DNA of 64,000 bases from Spirillospora albida (GCF_000718255.1 NZ_JOFJ01000012.1:62001-126000), one strand, 5' to 3'. Counted from the first letter of the stretch, positions 24,155 through 33,020 are shown. Notes: a model not told the origin generated them from the letters alone. Program-made: numbers and translations.

Positions 24155-25896
24155 GGCGTCCGCTCCGTTCGGATTCTGCGCTGGTCGTCGATGCGTTTGG
24201 TGTAGCCCTGGGCGTCCAGGTGTTCCAGCAGCGGGACGGCGACCCGGCGGGTGGTGCCGAGGGCGCGGCGGGCCTCGCTCAGGGTGAAGGGCCCGTCCAG
24301 GCCGGCGAGGATCGCGGCGGCGCGGCGGGCGGCGTCCGGGAGAAGGACGATGCCGCCGGGCAGCCGGAGCAGGGCGCCGGCCGCCGCGGCGGCCGCGAGG
24401 AGCGCGGGGGTGAGGCCGAGTTCGGCCAGGCGGCCCGCGTCGGGCGCGTGGAACGGCCGTTCGGCCAGGTCGCGGCGGACGGTGTCGACGGCGGGCGGGA
24501 GTTCGGGGCGGCGCGCCGCCCCGAACAGGCGGCCGTCGCGGTGCGCCAGCCCGGACGCGAGGGCCTCGACGAGGGCGCGGTCGGGGAGGTCCAGGGCGCG
24601 GCGGGCCGCCTCCACGGGCATCCCGGGATCGGAGGGGTGCGCCGCCGCGTGCGCTTCGACGGCCGAGGCCAGGGCGCGGCGGAGGCCGTCCCAGTGGGCG
24701 GGGTCGGCGAGCCAGTCGCCCGCGACGGGCTCGGACGGTGCGGGGACGCCCATCGCGAGCAGGTCGGCGCGCCGGATCAGGCCGCGGCGGCGCAGCTCGG
24801 CGGCGCCGTCGGGACGGCCGGTCAGCACGGCGAGTTCGCGGGCGCGGGCCTTCGCCGCGCCCCGGCGCGTGAACGGCTCGGGGCGGACGTCCAGGACGGT
24901 CACCCCGGCGGAGACGCGATGCCGTCCGGGGTCGCGGAGCAGCGCCCGGTCCCCGACGCGCAGCGGCAGCGGGCGGCGGAGGATGAGCCGGGCCGTGTCG
25001 TCGGCGAGGGGGCGGACGTGCGCCGGGACGGCCGCCGTCCCGGCGTGGAAGGTGAGCTGCGCGGGCAGGTCGGCGGCCCGGTCGCCGCGCAACCGGACGT
25101 CCACGGCCTCGGTCGCGAGCCAGCGGCCGGGGGTGACGAGCGCGTCGCCCCGCCGGACGGACGACGTGTCGCCGCGCAGGTCGACGGCGACGCGGGCGAC
25201 CGCCCCGACCGCGTCCCGGTCGCGCCGCAGCGCTTGAAGTCCCCGGACGCGCAGCGCGTCGCCGCCCGACGCGGGTGCCAGCCGGTCGCCGACGGCGATC
25301 GTCCCGGCGGGGAGGGTGCCGGTCACGACCGTGCCCCGGCCCCGCACGGTGAAGACCCGGTCGATCCAGAGCCGGACGTCGGCGTCCGGGTCGGGCGGGG
25401 GCAGCGCGGCGGTCAGCCGACGCAGGGCGGCGCGCAGGTCGTCCAGGCCCGCGCCGGTACGGCCGCTGACCTCGACGGACTCGACCGCGCCGAGGGTGCT
25501 CCCCGCGATGTGCTCCAGCGCGGCCGCCCGCGTCGCGGCCCTCGCCCGCGCGCCGGCGAGGTCGCAGCGCGTCACGGCCAGCAGCCCGTGCCGGACCCGC
25601 AGCGCGTCCAGCACCGCGAGATGCTCCGCCGACTGCCGCTGCCAGCCCTGGTCGGCGGCGACCACGAACAGCACGGCGGGGACCGGCCCGACCCCGGCGA
25701 GCATCGTTGTGACGAGGCGTTCATGCCCGGGGACGTCGACGAACGCGAGCCCGTCGGCCGTCCAGGCGAAGCCCAGCTCGATCGTCAGGCCGCGGCGGCG
25801 CTCCTCGGCCAGCCGGTCGGGCTCCATCCCGGTGAGCGCGCGCACCAGGGTCGACTTGCCGTGGTCGACGTGCCCGGCGGTCGCGACGACGTGCAT
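24151..25896 (-). CDS. selB: Selenocysteine-specific elongation factor
   Basis: SelB is a GTPase that brings selenocysteyl-tRNA to UGA codons marked by a SECIS hairpin. The 581-residue protein starts with MHVVATAGHVDHGKST, the G1 motif of the SelB group, followed by VPGHERL (G3) and VTRCDL (G4). EF-Tu-like domains 2 and 3 follow (about 170-330), then a C-terminal half of winged helices that would read the SECIS element. E. coli SelB has 614 residues. I took the ATG; a GTG two codons upstream overlaps the selA stop and could also be used. Confidence 0.95.
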   Translation of the reverse strand: MHVVATAGHVDHGKSTLVRALTGMEPDRLAEERRRGLTIELGFAWTADGLAFVDVPGHERLVTTMLAGVGPVPAVLFVVAADQGWQRQSAEHLAVLDALRVRHGLLAVTRCDLAGARARAATRAAALEHIAGSTLGAVESVEVSGRTGAGLDDLRAALRRLTAALPPPDPDADVRLWIDRVFTVRGRGTVVTGTLPAGTIAVGDRLAPASGGDALRVRGLQALRRDRDAVGAVARVAVDLRGDTSSVRRGDALVTPGRWLATEAVDVRLRGDRAADLPAQLTFHAGTAAVPAHVRPLADDTARLILRRPLPLRVGDRALLRDPGRHRVSAGVTVLDVRPEPFTRRGAAKARARELAVLTGRPDGAAELRRRGLIRRADLLAMGVPAPSEPVAGDWLADPAHWDGLRRALASAVEAHAAAHPSDPGMPVEAARRALDLPDRALVEALASGLAHRDGRLFGAARRPELPPAVDTVRRDLAERPFHAPDAGRLAELGLTPALLAAAAAAGALLRLPGGIVLLPDAARRAAAILAGLDGPFTLSEARRALGTTRRVAVPLLEHLDAQGYTKRIDDQRRIRTERTP

Positions 25897-25898
25897 CG

Positions 25899-27173
25899 TC
25901 ACGAGCCCGCGGCGCGGATCGCCTCGATCAGCGCGCCGTCGCTTTCCGGCGGGACGGAGCGCAGGTCGAGCAGGCAGCGGCCGTCCTCGACGCGGCCCAT
26001 CACGGCGGGTGCGCCGAGCCGCAGGCGCTCCGCGTACGGCTCCGGGAGCGCGACCGCCGCGCTCGGCAGCACGACGCCGGGCGCGCCGCCGCCCCCGACC
26101 GCCGCGTCGCAGCGCACGGCCTCGGCGCCGGTCTCGGCGGCGATCCGCTCCGCGCGGGCGCGCAGCGTCCGGACGTCGGCGTGCAGGGCCTCGGCGGTCG
26201 GGGTACGGGGGCCGCGCAGGGTCGCCTCCAGGGCGGCGATCGTCAGCTTGTCGACCCGGAGCGCGCGGGCGAGCGGATGCCGGGCGAGCCGTTCCACCAG
26301 GGGGGCGCGGCCGAGGATCAGCCCGCACTGCGGGCCGCCGAGCAGCTTGTCGCCGCTGGCGGTGACGAGGTCGGCGCCCGCCGCGAGCCGCGTCGCGGCG
26401 TCCGGCTCGCCGGGCAGGACGGGGTCGGGGGCGAGCAGCCCGGACCCGATGTCGACGACGACCGGAACGCCCAGCCCGGACAGCTCGGCGACCGACGCCT
26501 CGCGCGTGAACCCGGTCATGCGGAAGTTGGACGGGTGGACCTTCAGCACGAACCCGGTGTCCGGCCCGATCGCGGCGGCGTAGTCGCCCGGGGAGGTCCG
26601 GTTCGTGGTGCCGACCTCGCGGAGCCTGGCGCCGGTCGAGACGAGCAGGTCCGGCAGCCGGAACCCGTCGCCGATCTCCACCATCTCGCCCCGGCTCACC
26701 ACGATCTCGCGGCCCGCCGCGAGCGCGGTCGCGGCCAGCACGAGCGCCGCCGCGCCGTTGTTCACCACGTGCGCGGCCCCGGCGGCGGGCACCCGCTCCA
26801 GCAGGGCCGCCAGCATCGACCGGCCGCGCCGCGCCCGCGCCCCCGTCGCGAGGTCGAGTTCGACGTCGGTGGCGCCGGACGCCAGCAGCACCGCGTCCCG
26901 GGCCGCCGGCGACAGGGGCGCCCGCCCGAGGTTGGTGTGCAGCAGGACGCCGGTCGCGTTCACGACCTCGCGCAGCCCGGACGCGGACTCCGGCAGCGCC
27001 GCCGCCGCCGCGTCGGCCACCGCGTCCACCGGGACCTCCCCGGCGCGTGCGCGCCGCTGGGCGTCCACGACCGCCGCCTTCACCAGGTCCCGGCCCAGCC
27101 GGCCCGCCGCCTCGGCGAGCCTCGGGTCGGCGAGGAGCACGTCGGTACGGGCGATCCGGCGCCTTTCGTCCAT
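25899..27173 (-). CDS. selA: L-seryl-tRNA(Sec) selenium transferase
   Basis: SelA is a PLP enzyme that turns seryl-tRNA-Sec into selenocysteyl-tRNA-Sec using selenophosphate. The 424-residue protein has K276 in TASGDKLLGGPQCG, the Schiff-base lysine motif of SelA, and the N-terminal region with the conserved VVNATGVLLHTNLGRAPLS stretch (residues 70-88). It is about 40 residues shorter than the E. coli protein, mainly at the N-terminus, as is usual in actinobacteria. I chose the ATG of MDERRRIAR; the frame upstream of it contains none of the family's sequence and overlaps the divergent PucR gene. It is the first gene of the selA-selB-selD operon. Confidence 0.95.
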   Translation of the reverse strand: MDERRRIARTDVLLADPRLAEAAGRLGRDLVKAAVVDAQRRARAGEVPVDAVADAAAAALPESASGLREVVNATGVLLHTNLGRAPLSPAARDAVLLASGATDVELDLATGARARRGRSMLAALLERVPAAGAAHVVNNGAAALVLAATALAAGREIVVSRGEMVEIGDGFRLPDLLVSTGARLREVGTTNRTSPGDYAAAIGPDTGFVLKVHPSNFRMTGFTREASVAELSGLGVPVVVDIGSGLLAPDPVLPGEPDAATRLAAGADLVTASGDKLLGGPQCGLILGRAPLVERLARHPLARALRVDKLTIAALEATLRGPRTPTAEALHADVRTLRARAERIAAETGAEAVRCDAAVGGGGAPGVVLPSAAVALPEPYAERLRLGAPAVMGRVEDGRCLLDLRSVPPESDGALIEAIRAAGS

Positions 27174-27270
27174 CGGCACAGCATCGCACGGCCGGGCACT
27201 CCGGCTGATTTGTCGCGCTTGTGGGTGTCGGATGTGACGTGGGTTACCTAGTCTGGCCACCCGGCCCAGT

Positions 27271-27275
27271 GGAGG
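27271..27275 (+). promoter_or_regulatory. Ribosome site that sets a TTG start
   Basis: GGAGG lies seven bases before the TTG at 27283. The next in-frame start, a GTG at 27292, is 16 bases away and too far, so the rare TTG is the better start of the PucR-type gene. Confidence 0.7.
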
Positions 27276-27282
27276 TGTCTCT

Positions 27283-28542
27283 TTGACGGACGTGCACGAC
27301 GGACCCGCCGCGATCGAGGCGCTGTCGGGGGAACCGTGGCGGGACGTCCCGCGCGAGGAGGCGCAGTGGATGCGCCCCCACCTGCCCGCCCTCGCCGACG
27401 CCATGGTGGAGGGGGTGCTGCGGCACGTCCCCGAGTACGCGCGCCGCGACGACGCCGTCTACGTCGACGTCATCCGCAGCGCGGTCACGGAGGGCATGGG
27501 CCACTTCATCCAGATGATCGCCGACCCGGACGCCCCGTGGCAGGGCGTTCACCAGCTCTTCTTCGACATCGGGTACGGGGAGGCCATCGAGGGCCGGAAC
27601 CTGGAGCACCTGCAGAACGCGCTGCGGGTCGCGTCCCGGACGGCGTGGCGGTACCTCTCCGGGGAGGCGCTCCGGCTGCGGCGGCCCCCGGAGATCGCGT
27701 TCTCGCTCACCGAGTTCAACTTCGTCTACCTCGACATGCTGGCGTCCGCCGCCGCGCAGGGCTACGCGCGGGCCAGGGAGCGGACGGCGGGCGAGCGGGA
27801 GCAGCGCCGCGGCCGGCTGCTGAGCCTGCTGCTGTCCGATCCGCCGGCGCCGCACGACGTCGTCGCCGAGCAGGCGGCCCGCGCGGGCTGGCCGCTGCCG
27901 GACCGGCTCGCGGTGATCGTGCTGCGGCCCCGGCCGGGCAGCGGCGGCGAGGGCCCGGCCGGGCTGCCGCCCGCGCTGCTCAGCGGCCTCGACCGGGGCC
28001 GTCCGTGCCTGATCCTGCCCGACCCGGACCGGCCGGGCGGCACCGACCGGCTCGCCGCGACCCTCGCGGGCTGGACGGGCGCGGTCGGGCCGTCCGTCCC
28101 GACGGACCAGGCGCGCGTCTCCCTGCACTGGGCGCACCGCGCCCTGGACCTCATGGCCGCGGGCGGGGCCGGCCCCGCGCCGGACCGGCCGGCCCGCAGG
28201 GCGGGCAGGCTCGTCCACGCCGAGCGGCACGTGCCGGAGCTGCTCCTCCAGGAGGGCTGGACGCTCGCCCACGCGGCCGCGCGGCAACGGCTCGCGCCGC
28301 TCACCGAGCTCGGCCCGCAGCGCGGCGGGCGGCTCGCGGCGACGCTGCTGGCCTGCCTGCGGCACGGCTTCAACGCGACGGACGCGGCGGAGGCGCTGTG
28401 CGTGCACCCGCAGACCGTCCGGTACCGGATGACGCAGCTGCACGGCCTGTTCGACTACGACATCGAGGACCCGGCGATCCGCCTGGAGCTGATGCTGCTC
28501 CTCCCCGTCTGGATCCAGGCGTACGGCGAGGAGCAGGCATGA
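27283..28542 (+). CDS. PucR/CdaR-type transcriptional regulator
   Basis: The 419-residue protein has a mainly helical N-terminal domain (residues 10-165) and a C-terminal PucR helix-turn-helix (about 350-405, with NATDAAEALCVHPQTVRYRM). Proteins of this layout are common one-component regulators in actinomycetes and often act on a neighbouring operon; the ligand is seldom known. It diverges from selA with 109 bases between the two starts, so control of the selenocysteine operon is possible but not shown. The TTG start rests on a perfect GGAGG. The 135 bases after the gene hold the promoter of the secreted nuclease. Confidence 0.88.
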   Translation: MTDVHDGPAAIEALSGEPWRDVPREEAQWMRPHLPALADAMVEGVLRHVPEYARRDDAVYVDVIRSAVTEGMGHFIQMIADPDAPWQGVHQLFFDIGYGEAIEGRNLEHLQNALRVASRTAWRYLSGEALRLRRPPEIAFSLTEFNFVYLDMLASAAAQGYARARERTAGEREQRRGRLLSLLLSDPPAPHDVVAEQAARAGWPLPDRLAVIVLRPRPGSGGEGPAGLPPALLSGLDRGRPCLILPDPDRPGGTDRLAATLAGWTGAVGPSVPTDQARVSLHWAHRALDLMAAGGAGPAPDRPARRAGRLVHAERHVPELLLQEGWTLAHAAARQRLAPLTELGPQRGGRLAATLLACLRHGFNATDAAEALCVHPQTVRYRMTQLHGLFDYDIEDPAIRLELMLLLPVWIQAYGEEQA

Positions 28543-28609
28543 CCGACCTGGATCGATGAAGCGACGCTGCTGTGCGGTTCAACGGATCGCCATGAGACCC
28601 CCCAATCTG

Positions 28610-28641
28610 GAGCGAATTGGCGGAATCTTCACCAATTGCTC
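28610..28641. promoter_or_regulatory. Inverted repeat upstream of the secreted nuclease gene
   Basis: GAGCGAATTGG and CCAATTGCTC form an inverted repeat with one extra base in the left arm and an 11-base loop. It lies 24 to 55 bases before the -10 box of the nuclease gene, where a regulator could act. The region is richer in A and T than its surroundings. Confidence 0.4.
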
Positions 28642-28664
28642 GCCTTCGGACGTGATGCCCGTTC

Positions 28665-28670
28665 TACTCT
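28665..28670 (+). promoter_or_regulatory. -10 box of a leaderless nuclease transcript
   Basis: TACTCT fits TANNNT and ends seven bases before the ATG at 28678; no ribosome site is present between them. Confidence 0.5.
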
Positions 28671-28677
28671 GCCGCTC

Positions 28678-30366
28678 ATGCGCCGAACAGCAGCAGCACT
28701 CGCGACCGTCCTGACCGCCGGCCTGGCCGCCGGCGCGCAGACGGCACGGGCGGAGGAGACGCCCACCTGCGACGTCCCCGCCACCCACCGGATCTCCCAG
28801 GTCCAGGGCAGCGGGGACGCCTCTCCTGTCGCCGGGCGGACCGTCCGGATCGAGGGCGTCGTGACCGCCGACTTCCAGCGGGCCGACCAGCTCAAGGGGT
28901 TCTTCGTCCAGGACCCGTCGCCGGACGCCGACCCCGCCACGTCCGACGGCCTCTTCGTCTACTCGACGCAGGAGGTCGCGGTCGGCGACCGCGTCCTCGT
29001 CACGGGCACGGCGATCGAGTACGGCGGGCTGACCGAGCTGTCGCCCGTCACCGCCGTGAACGTCTGCGGGACGGGCCGCGTCGCGCCGGTGAGGGTCCGG
29101 CTGCCGCTGGCCGCCGGCACCACGCCGGAACGCTACGAGGGCGTCCTCGTCCGGTTCCCGCAGCGGCTCACCGCCACCGAGACCTACCGGCTCGGCCGCT
29201 ACGGCGAGCTGACCGTCTCGGCGGGCGGCCGCCTGTACCAGCCCACGGACCGGCAGGGCCCCACCCAGGCCGGGAACGACGCGCGCCGCCTCCTCGTCGA
29301 CGACGCCTCCAACGTGCAGAACCCGGCCTCCGTCCCGTTCACCGAGCCGCGCGTCGTCCGGATCGGCGACGCGACCGCCGGGCTGACCGGCGTCCTGAGC
29401 CAGGGCTTCGGCGCGTACCGGCTCCAGCCGACGGCGACCGCGCGGTTCGCGCGGGTGAACCCGCGTCCGAAGAGGCCCCGCCCCGTGGGCGGCGACGTCC
29501 GGGTCGCCGCGTTCAACACGCTCAACTGGTTCACGACGCTGAACGAGCGCGGCGCGGACACCCCCGAGGAGCAGGAGCGGCAGCTCGCCAAGCTCACCGC
29601 CGCCCTGCGCGGCCTGGACGCCGACGTCACCGGGCTGATGGAGGTCGAGAACAACGGCGACACCGCCATCGGCGCGCTCGTCGCCCGGCTGAACGAGGAG
29701 GCCGGCGCCGGGACCTACGCGTGGGTCCGGCACCCGAACCCGGGCACCGACCAGATCCATGTCGCGCTCATCTACAAGGCGAGGAAGGTCGAGCCGGTCG
29801 GTGCGGCGCGCTCGTCGTCGGAGCCGGTGTTCGAGCGGCCGCCGCTCGTCCAGGGCTTCCGGCCGGTCGGGGGCGGCGCGACGGCCACAGTGATCGTGAA
29901 CCACTTCAAGTCCAAGGGCTGCGACGGCGCGACCGGCGCGGACCGGGACCAGGGCGACGGGCAGAGCTGCTTCAACGCCCGCCGCGTCCTCCAGGCGAAG
30001 GCCGTCGCCGCGCTCGCGGCGGGGACGGAGAACCCGCTCGTCCTCGGCGACCTCAACGCCTACACCGGCGAGGACCCCGTGAAGGCGCTGACCGGCGCCG
30101 GGCTCATCGGGCAGACCGAGCGGTTCGTCCGGCCGTCCGAGCGGTACTCGTACGTGTTCGACGGCCAGGCGGGCGAACTCGACCACGTCCTGGCCGGGCG
30201 CGGCCTCTCCCGGCGCGTCACGGGCGCGACGATCTGGCACATCAACGCGGACGAGCCGACCTTCCTCGACTACGACACCGAGTTCAACCCGGCGCGGTTC
30301 TACCGGCCGGACGCGTTCCGCTCGTCCGACCACGACCCCGTCCTGATCGGCCTGCGGCTGCGCTGA
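28678..30366 (+). CDS. Secreted ExeM/NucH-like endonuclease-phosphatase
   Basis: The 562-residue protein has a signal peptide (MRRT, hydrophobic to about residue 20, then QTARAEE), an OB-fold-like domain (about 35-150) of the kind found in extracellular nucleases, and an endonuclease/exonuclease/phosphatase domain (about 275-562). Active-site motifs are visible: FNTLNWF, the metal-binding glutamate in GLMEVEN, VLGDLNAY, and SSDHDPVLIGLRL at the end. ExeM and NucH proteins cut DNA outside the cell, for nutrient use or biofilm turnover. No C-terminal anchor is seen, so the protein is probably released. The ATG is 14 codons into the open frame and is preceded by a -10 box only. Confidence 0.9.
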   Translation: MRRTAAALATVLTAGLAAGAQTARAEETPTCDVPATHRISQVQGSGDASPVAGRTVRIEGVVTADFQRADQLKGFFVQDPSPDADPATSDGLFVYSTQEVAVGDRVLVTGTAIEYGGLTELSPVTAVNVCGTGRVAPVRVRLPLAAGTTPERYEGVLVRFPQRLTATETYRLGRYGELTVSAGGRLYQPTDRQGPTQAGNDARRLLVDDASNVQNPASVPFTEPRVVRIGDATAGLTGVLSQGFGAYRLQPTATARFARVNPRPKRPRPVGGDVRVAAFNTLNWFTTLNERGADTPEEQERQLAKLTAALRGLDADVTGLMEVENNGDTAIGALVARLNEEAGAGTYAWVRHPNPGTDQIHVALIYKARKVEPVGAARSSSEPVFERPPLVQGFRPVGGGATATVIVNHFKSKGCDGATGADRDQGDGQSCFNARRVLQAKAVAALAAGTENPLVLGDLNAYTGEDPVKALTGAGLIGQTERFVRPSERYSYVFDGQAGELDHVLAGRGLSRRVTGATIWHINADEPTFLDYDTEFNPARFYRPDAFRSSDHDPVLIGLRLR

Positions 30367-30393
30367 CCTCTGGCGCATCAAGATCGCCGGGCG

Positions 30394-30399
30394 TATGAT
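30394..30399 (+). promoter_or_regulatory. -10 box upstream of the small membrane protein
   Basis: TATGAT matches the -10 consensus at five of six positions and lies 30 bases before the ATG at 30430, with 63 bases between the two coding regions. No good -35 box is seen. Confidence 0.4.
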
Positions 30400-30429
30400 C
30401 CGGGTCACATCGACAGAACGGTGCGGCCC

Positions 30430-30723
30430 ATGAACGACGCGCTCCCCCGCAACCCGGCGCTCGGCATCGGCCCGGACGGGTCCTACACCCGTCCGGGCCA
30501 GTTCTTCGCCTTCGTCCTCGGCCTGCTGACGACGGTGGTCTTCGTGCCGCTGACCGTCCTCGCGGCCCTCCTCTACAGCTGGGCCGAGCCGAAGTTCGCG
30601 ACCGACCCGGGACGTGCCCGCGTCCTCGTCATCTGGTCGTGGCTGTGCCTCACCGCCCTGCCGGTCGCGGTCGTGGTCCTCGGCTTCGGCATCGCCATGA
30701 TCGTCACAGCGGTCACGGGCTGA
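30430..30723 (+). CDS. Small two-helix membrane protein
   Basis: This protein of 97 residues has two membrane helices (about residues 25-50 and 70-95) joined by a short polar loop. The N-terminus is proline-rich and soluble. I do not recognise a named family; similar short actinobacterial proteins are annotated only as membrane proteins. A GTG at 30421 would add three residues. The following flavin oxidoreductase gene starts 38 bases later on the same strand, so the two may be co-transcribed. Confidence 0.7.
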   Translation: MNDALPRNPALGIGPDGSYTRPGQFFAFVLGLLTTVVFVPLTVLAALLYSWAEPKFATDPGRARVLVIWSWLCLTALPVAVVVLGFGIAMIVTAVTG

Positions 30724-30761
30724 CGGGAAGAGTCCGGCACGCGGACGGGTTGGGACCGGTC

Positions 30762-31727
30762 ATGAGCGTCCCGTACTCCGTCCTCGACCTCGCGCCCGTC
30801 GTCAGCGGCTCCACGTCCGCCGCCGCTCTGCGCAACACCCTCGACCTGGCCCGGCACGCCGAGCGGCTCGGCTACCACCGGTACTGGCTCGCCGAGCACC
30901 ACGCCATGCCGGGGATCGCGAGCTCCGCGACCGCCGTCCTGATCGGCCAGGTCGCGGCGGCCACCGCGACGATCCGCGTCGGCTCGGGCGGGGTCATGCT
31001 GCCCAACCACGCGCCGATGGTCGTCGCCGAGCAGTTCGGCACGCTGGAGGCGCTGTACCCCGGGCGGATCGACCTCGGCATCGGCCGCGCCCCCGGCACC
31101 GACCAGGCCACCGCGCGCGCCCTGCGCCGCTCCCCCGACGCCCTCTCCGTCGACGACTTCCCCGAGCAGCTCGCCGAGCTGCGCGGTTACTTCGCCGCGG
31201 GCGGCACCGTGACGCCCGCCGCCGGGAACGAGCCGCCGATGTGGCTGCTCGGCTCCAGCGGGTACAGCGCGCGCCTCGCCGGGCTGCTCGGCCTGCCGTT
31301 CGCGTTCGCGCACCATTTCAGCGCCGAGAACACGCTGCCCGCGCTGGCGGTGTACCGGGACGCGTTCCGCCCCGGCGTCCTGGACGAGCCGTACGCGATG
31401 ATCGCCGTGTCGGTCGTCGCCGCCGAGACCGACGAGCGGGCCCGCGAGCTCGCCCAGCCGCAGGCCCTCGCGTTCCTGCGGCTGCGCCAGGGCCGCCCCG
31501 GGCCGCTGCCGAGCCCCGAGGAGACCGCGGCGCACCCGTACACGCCGCTGGAGCGGGGGCTCATCGAGTCCCGCGTGCGGGACCAGGTCGTCGGCGGCCC
31601 GGAGACCGTCCGCGACCGGCTCGGCGCGCTCGTCAAGGACACCGCCGCCGATGAGGTCATGGCTGTGACGCAGGTGTACGAGCACGCCGACCGGATCCGC
31701 TCCTACGAGATCCTCGCCGGGCTATGA
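30762..31727 (+). CDS. LLM-class flavin-dependent oxidoreductase
   Basis: The 321-residue protein has the luciferase-like monooxygenase TIM-barrel. Marks of the family are the early YHRYWLAEHHAMPGIASS motif, GSGGVMLPNHAPM, and the RIDLGIGRAPGTDQ turn that binds the flavin phosphate. Members use reduced FMN or F420 supplied by another protein and act on varied small molecules; this subgroup (MsnO8 or YhbW-like) has no settled substrate. Its stop codon directly abuts the stop of the convergent esterase gene with no base between, so there is no room for a separate terminator. Confidence 0.92.
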   Translation: MSVPYSVLDLAPVVSGSTSAAALRNTLDLARHAERLGYHRYWLAEHHAMPGIASSATAVLIGQVAAATATIRVGSGGVMLPNHAPMVVAEQFGTLEALYPGRIDLGIGRAPGTDQATARALRRSPDALSVDDFPEQLAELRGYFAAGGTVTPAAGNEPPMWLLGSSGYSARLAGLLGLPFAFAHHFSAENTLPALAVYRDAFRPGVLDEPYAMIAVSVVAAETDERARELAQPQALAFLRLRQGRPGPLPSPEETAAHPYTPLERGLIESRVRDQVVGGPETVRDRLGALVKDTAADEVMAVTQVYEHADRIRSYEILAGL

Positions 31728-32771
31728 CCCGCGGTGCAGGGCGAGGCCGGTGCGCAGGGCGCCGGCCGCCTCCGCCAGCGCCTCCAGGAACCGGCCGCCG
31801 AGCCCGTACATGTTCGCGAAGCCGTGGATGAGGTCCTCCTGGCGGCGCGACGCCACCGGCACGCCCGCCTCGCGGAGCCGTTCCGCGAACGCCTCGCCCT
31901 CGTCCCGCAGCGGGTCGAAGCCCGCCGTGACGAGGTAGGTGGGCGGGAATCCGGACAGGTCGTCGGCGAGCAGCGGCGACGCCGAGGGGTCCTTGCGGTG
32001 CTCGGGCGGGCAGTAGTGATCGCTGAACCACGTCATGTCGGCGTCGGTGAGGTAGAAGCCGTCGGCGAACAGATCGCGTGAGCGGCGGCGGGTCGAGAAG
32101 TCCACGCCCGGGTACAGCAGCAGCGCGAAGGCGGGCCTGACGGCCGCGCGCAGCCCCACGACCGCCGACAGGTTGCCGCCCGCGCTGTCGCCGCCGACGG
32201 CGATCGCCGCCGGGTCGGCGCCGAGCGATCCGGCGTTCTCGACGGCCCACTCGAACGCGGTGACGGCGTCGTCCGCGGCCCCCGGGAAGGGGCACTCGGG
32301 GGCCAGCCGGTAGTCGACCGACAGCACGCGCGTCTCCGCGTTCACCGCGAGGTACCGGCAGACCACGTCGTGGGTGTCGAGGTCGCCGATCACCCAGCCG
32401 CCGCCGTGATAGAAGACGAGCAGGGGCGACCCCTCGGCAAGGCCCTTCGGGGTGTAGAGCCGGGCGGGGATGGTGTGCTCGCCGGGGATCGCGACGGGCC
32501 GCGTCAGGACGGGCCGGGCGGGCACGCGCGTGATCATCTGCTGCGCCCGCGTGATGGCCTGCCGCGCCTTCTCCGGCGTGGACGCGCTGAGGCTGCGCTG
32601 CTCCAGCCGCGACAGCTTCAGCAGCAGCTGCGCGTCCAGGGCGAGCCGCTGCCCGTCCCGGACGACCGGAGCCCCGGCGATCAGCCGCTTGACGGGCGCC
32701 GGCAGGGCGAACACGCCCCGCAGCACGGCACCGACCAGGGACGGCGGGATCTTCTCGAACGGCTGCGACAT
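31722..32771 (-). CDS. Alpha/beta hydrolase, hormone-sensitive lipase family
   Basis: The 349-residue protein carries the HSL-family oxyanion motif HGGGW and the nucleophile motif GDSAGG, with a likely Asp in GFDPLRDEGE and His in DLIHGF completing the triad. An N-terminal helical cap (residues 1-80) covers the active site. Relatives hydrolyse short-chain esters and some lipids in the cytoplasm; no signal peptide is present. The ATG of MSQPFEKIP was chosen because the open frame further upstream runs opposite the epoxide hydrolase gene. The 273-base gap to that divergent gene holds its palindromic operator. Confidence 0.92.
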   Translation of the reverse strand: MSQPFEKIPPSLVGAVLRGVFALPAPVKRLIAGAPVVRDGQRLALDAQLLLKLSRLEQRSLSASTPEKARQAITRAQQMITRVPARPVLTRPVAIPGEHTIPARLYTPKGLAEGSPLLVFYHGGGWVIGDLDTHDVVCRYLAVNAETRVLSVDYRLAPECPFPGAADDAVTAFEWAVENAGSLGADPAAIAVGGDSAGGNLSAVVGLRAAVRPAFALLLYPGVDFSTRRRSRDLFADGFYLTDADMTWFSDHYCPPEHRKDPSASPLLADDLSGFPPTYLVTAGFDPLRDEGEAFAERLREAGVPVASRRQEDLIHGFANMYGLGGRFLEALAEAAGALRTGLALHRGS

Positions 32772-32989
32772 GGGGGCCTCCAGCGGGGACGGGTCCGGTG
32801 CGCCGATGGTAACCGAACGCCATTCCGGCCCCGTCCACACGGCGGCCCCGTGCGCACGGCGGCACAGGCGCACGCGGTACCGAAGGCCGTCCGAGGGCGG
32901 TTCCCCGGAGGCGGGCGACGCGACCGGCGGGGCGGGATCCGGCGGCGGCGAGAAATCCGCTCCGGGACGGCGACAAAAGAGGAATAGAG

Positions 32990-33020
32990 CATTCCGTTCT
33001 GCTATAATCAGAACAGAATG
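32990..33020. promoter_or_regulatory. Operator with a consensus TATAAT at its centre
   Basis: Arms CATTCCGTTCTG and CAGAACAGAATG match as inverted repeats at 11 of 12 positions, with a seven-base spacer, CTATAAT. The spacer holds a perfect -10 box (33003-33008) that would serve the epoxide hydrolase gene 36 bases on. A dimeric repressor of the TetR or MarR kind would cover the promoter exactly. No such regulator gene is adjacent. Confidence 0.75.

Noticed and set aside
27174..27282. Checked the selA-PucR gap for a tRNA-Sec gene.
   Set aside because: No long acceptor stem, T arm motif or CCA end is seen on either strand.
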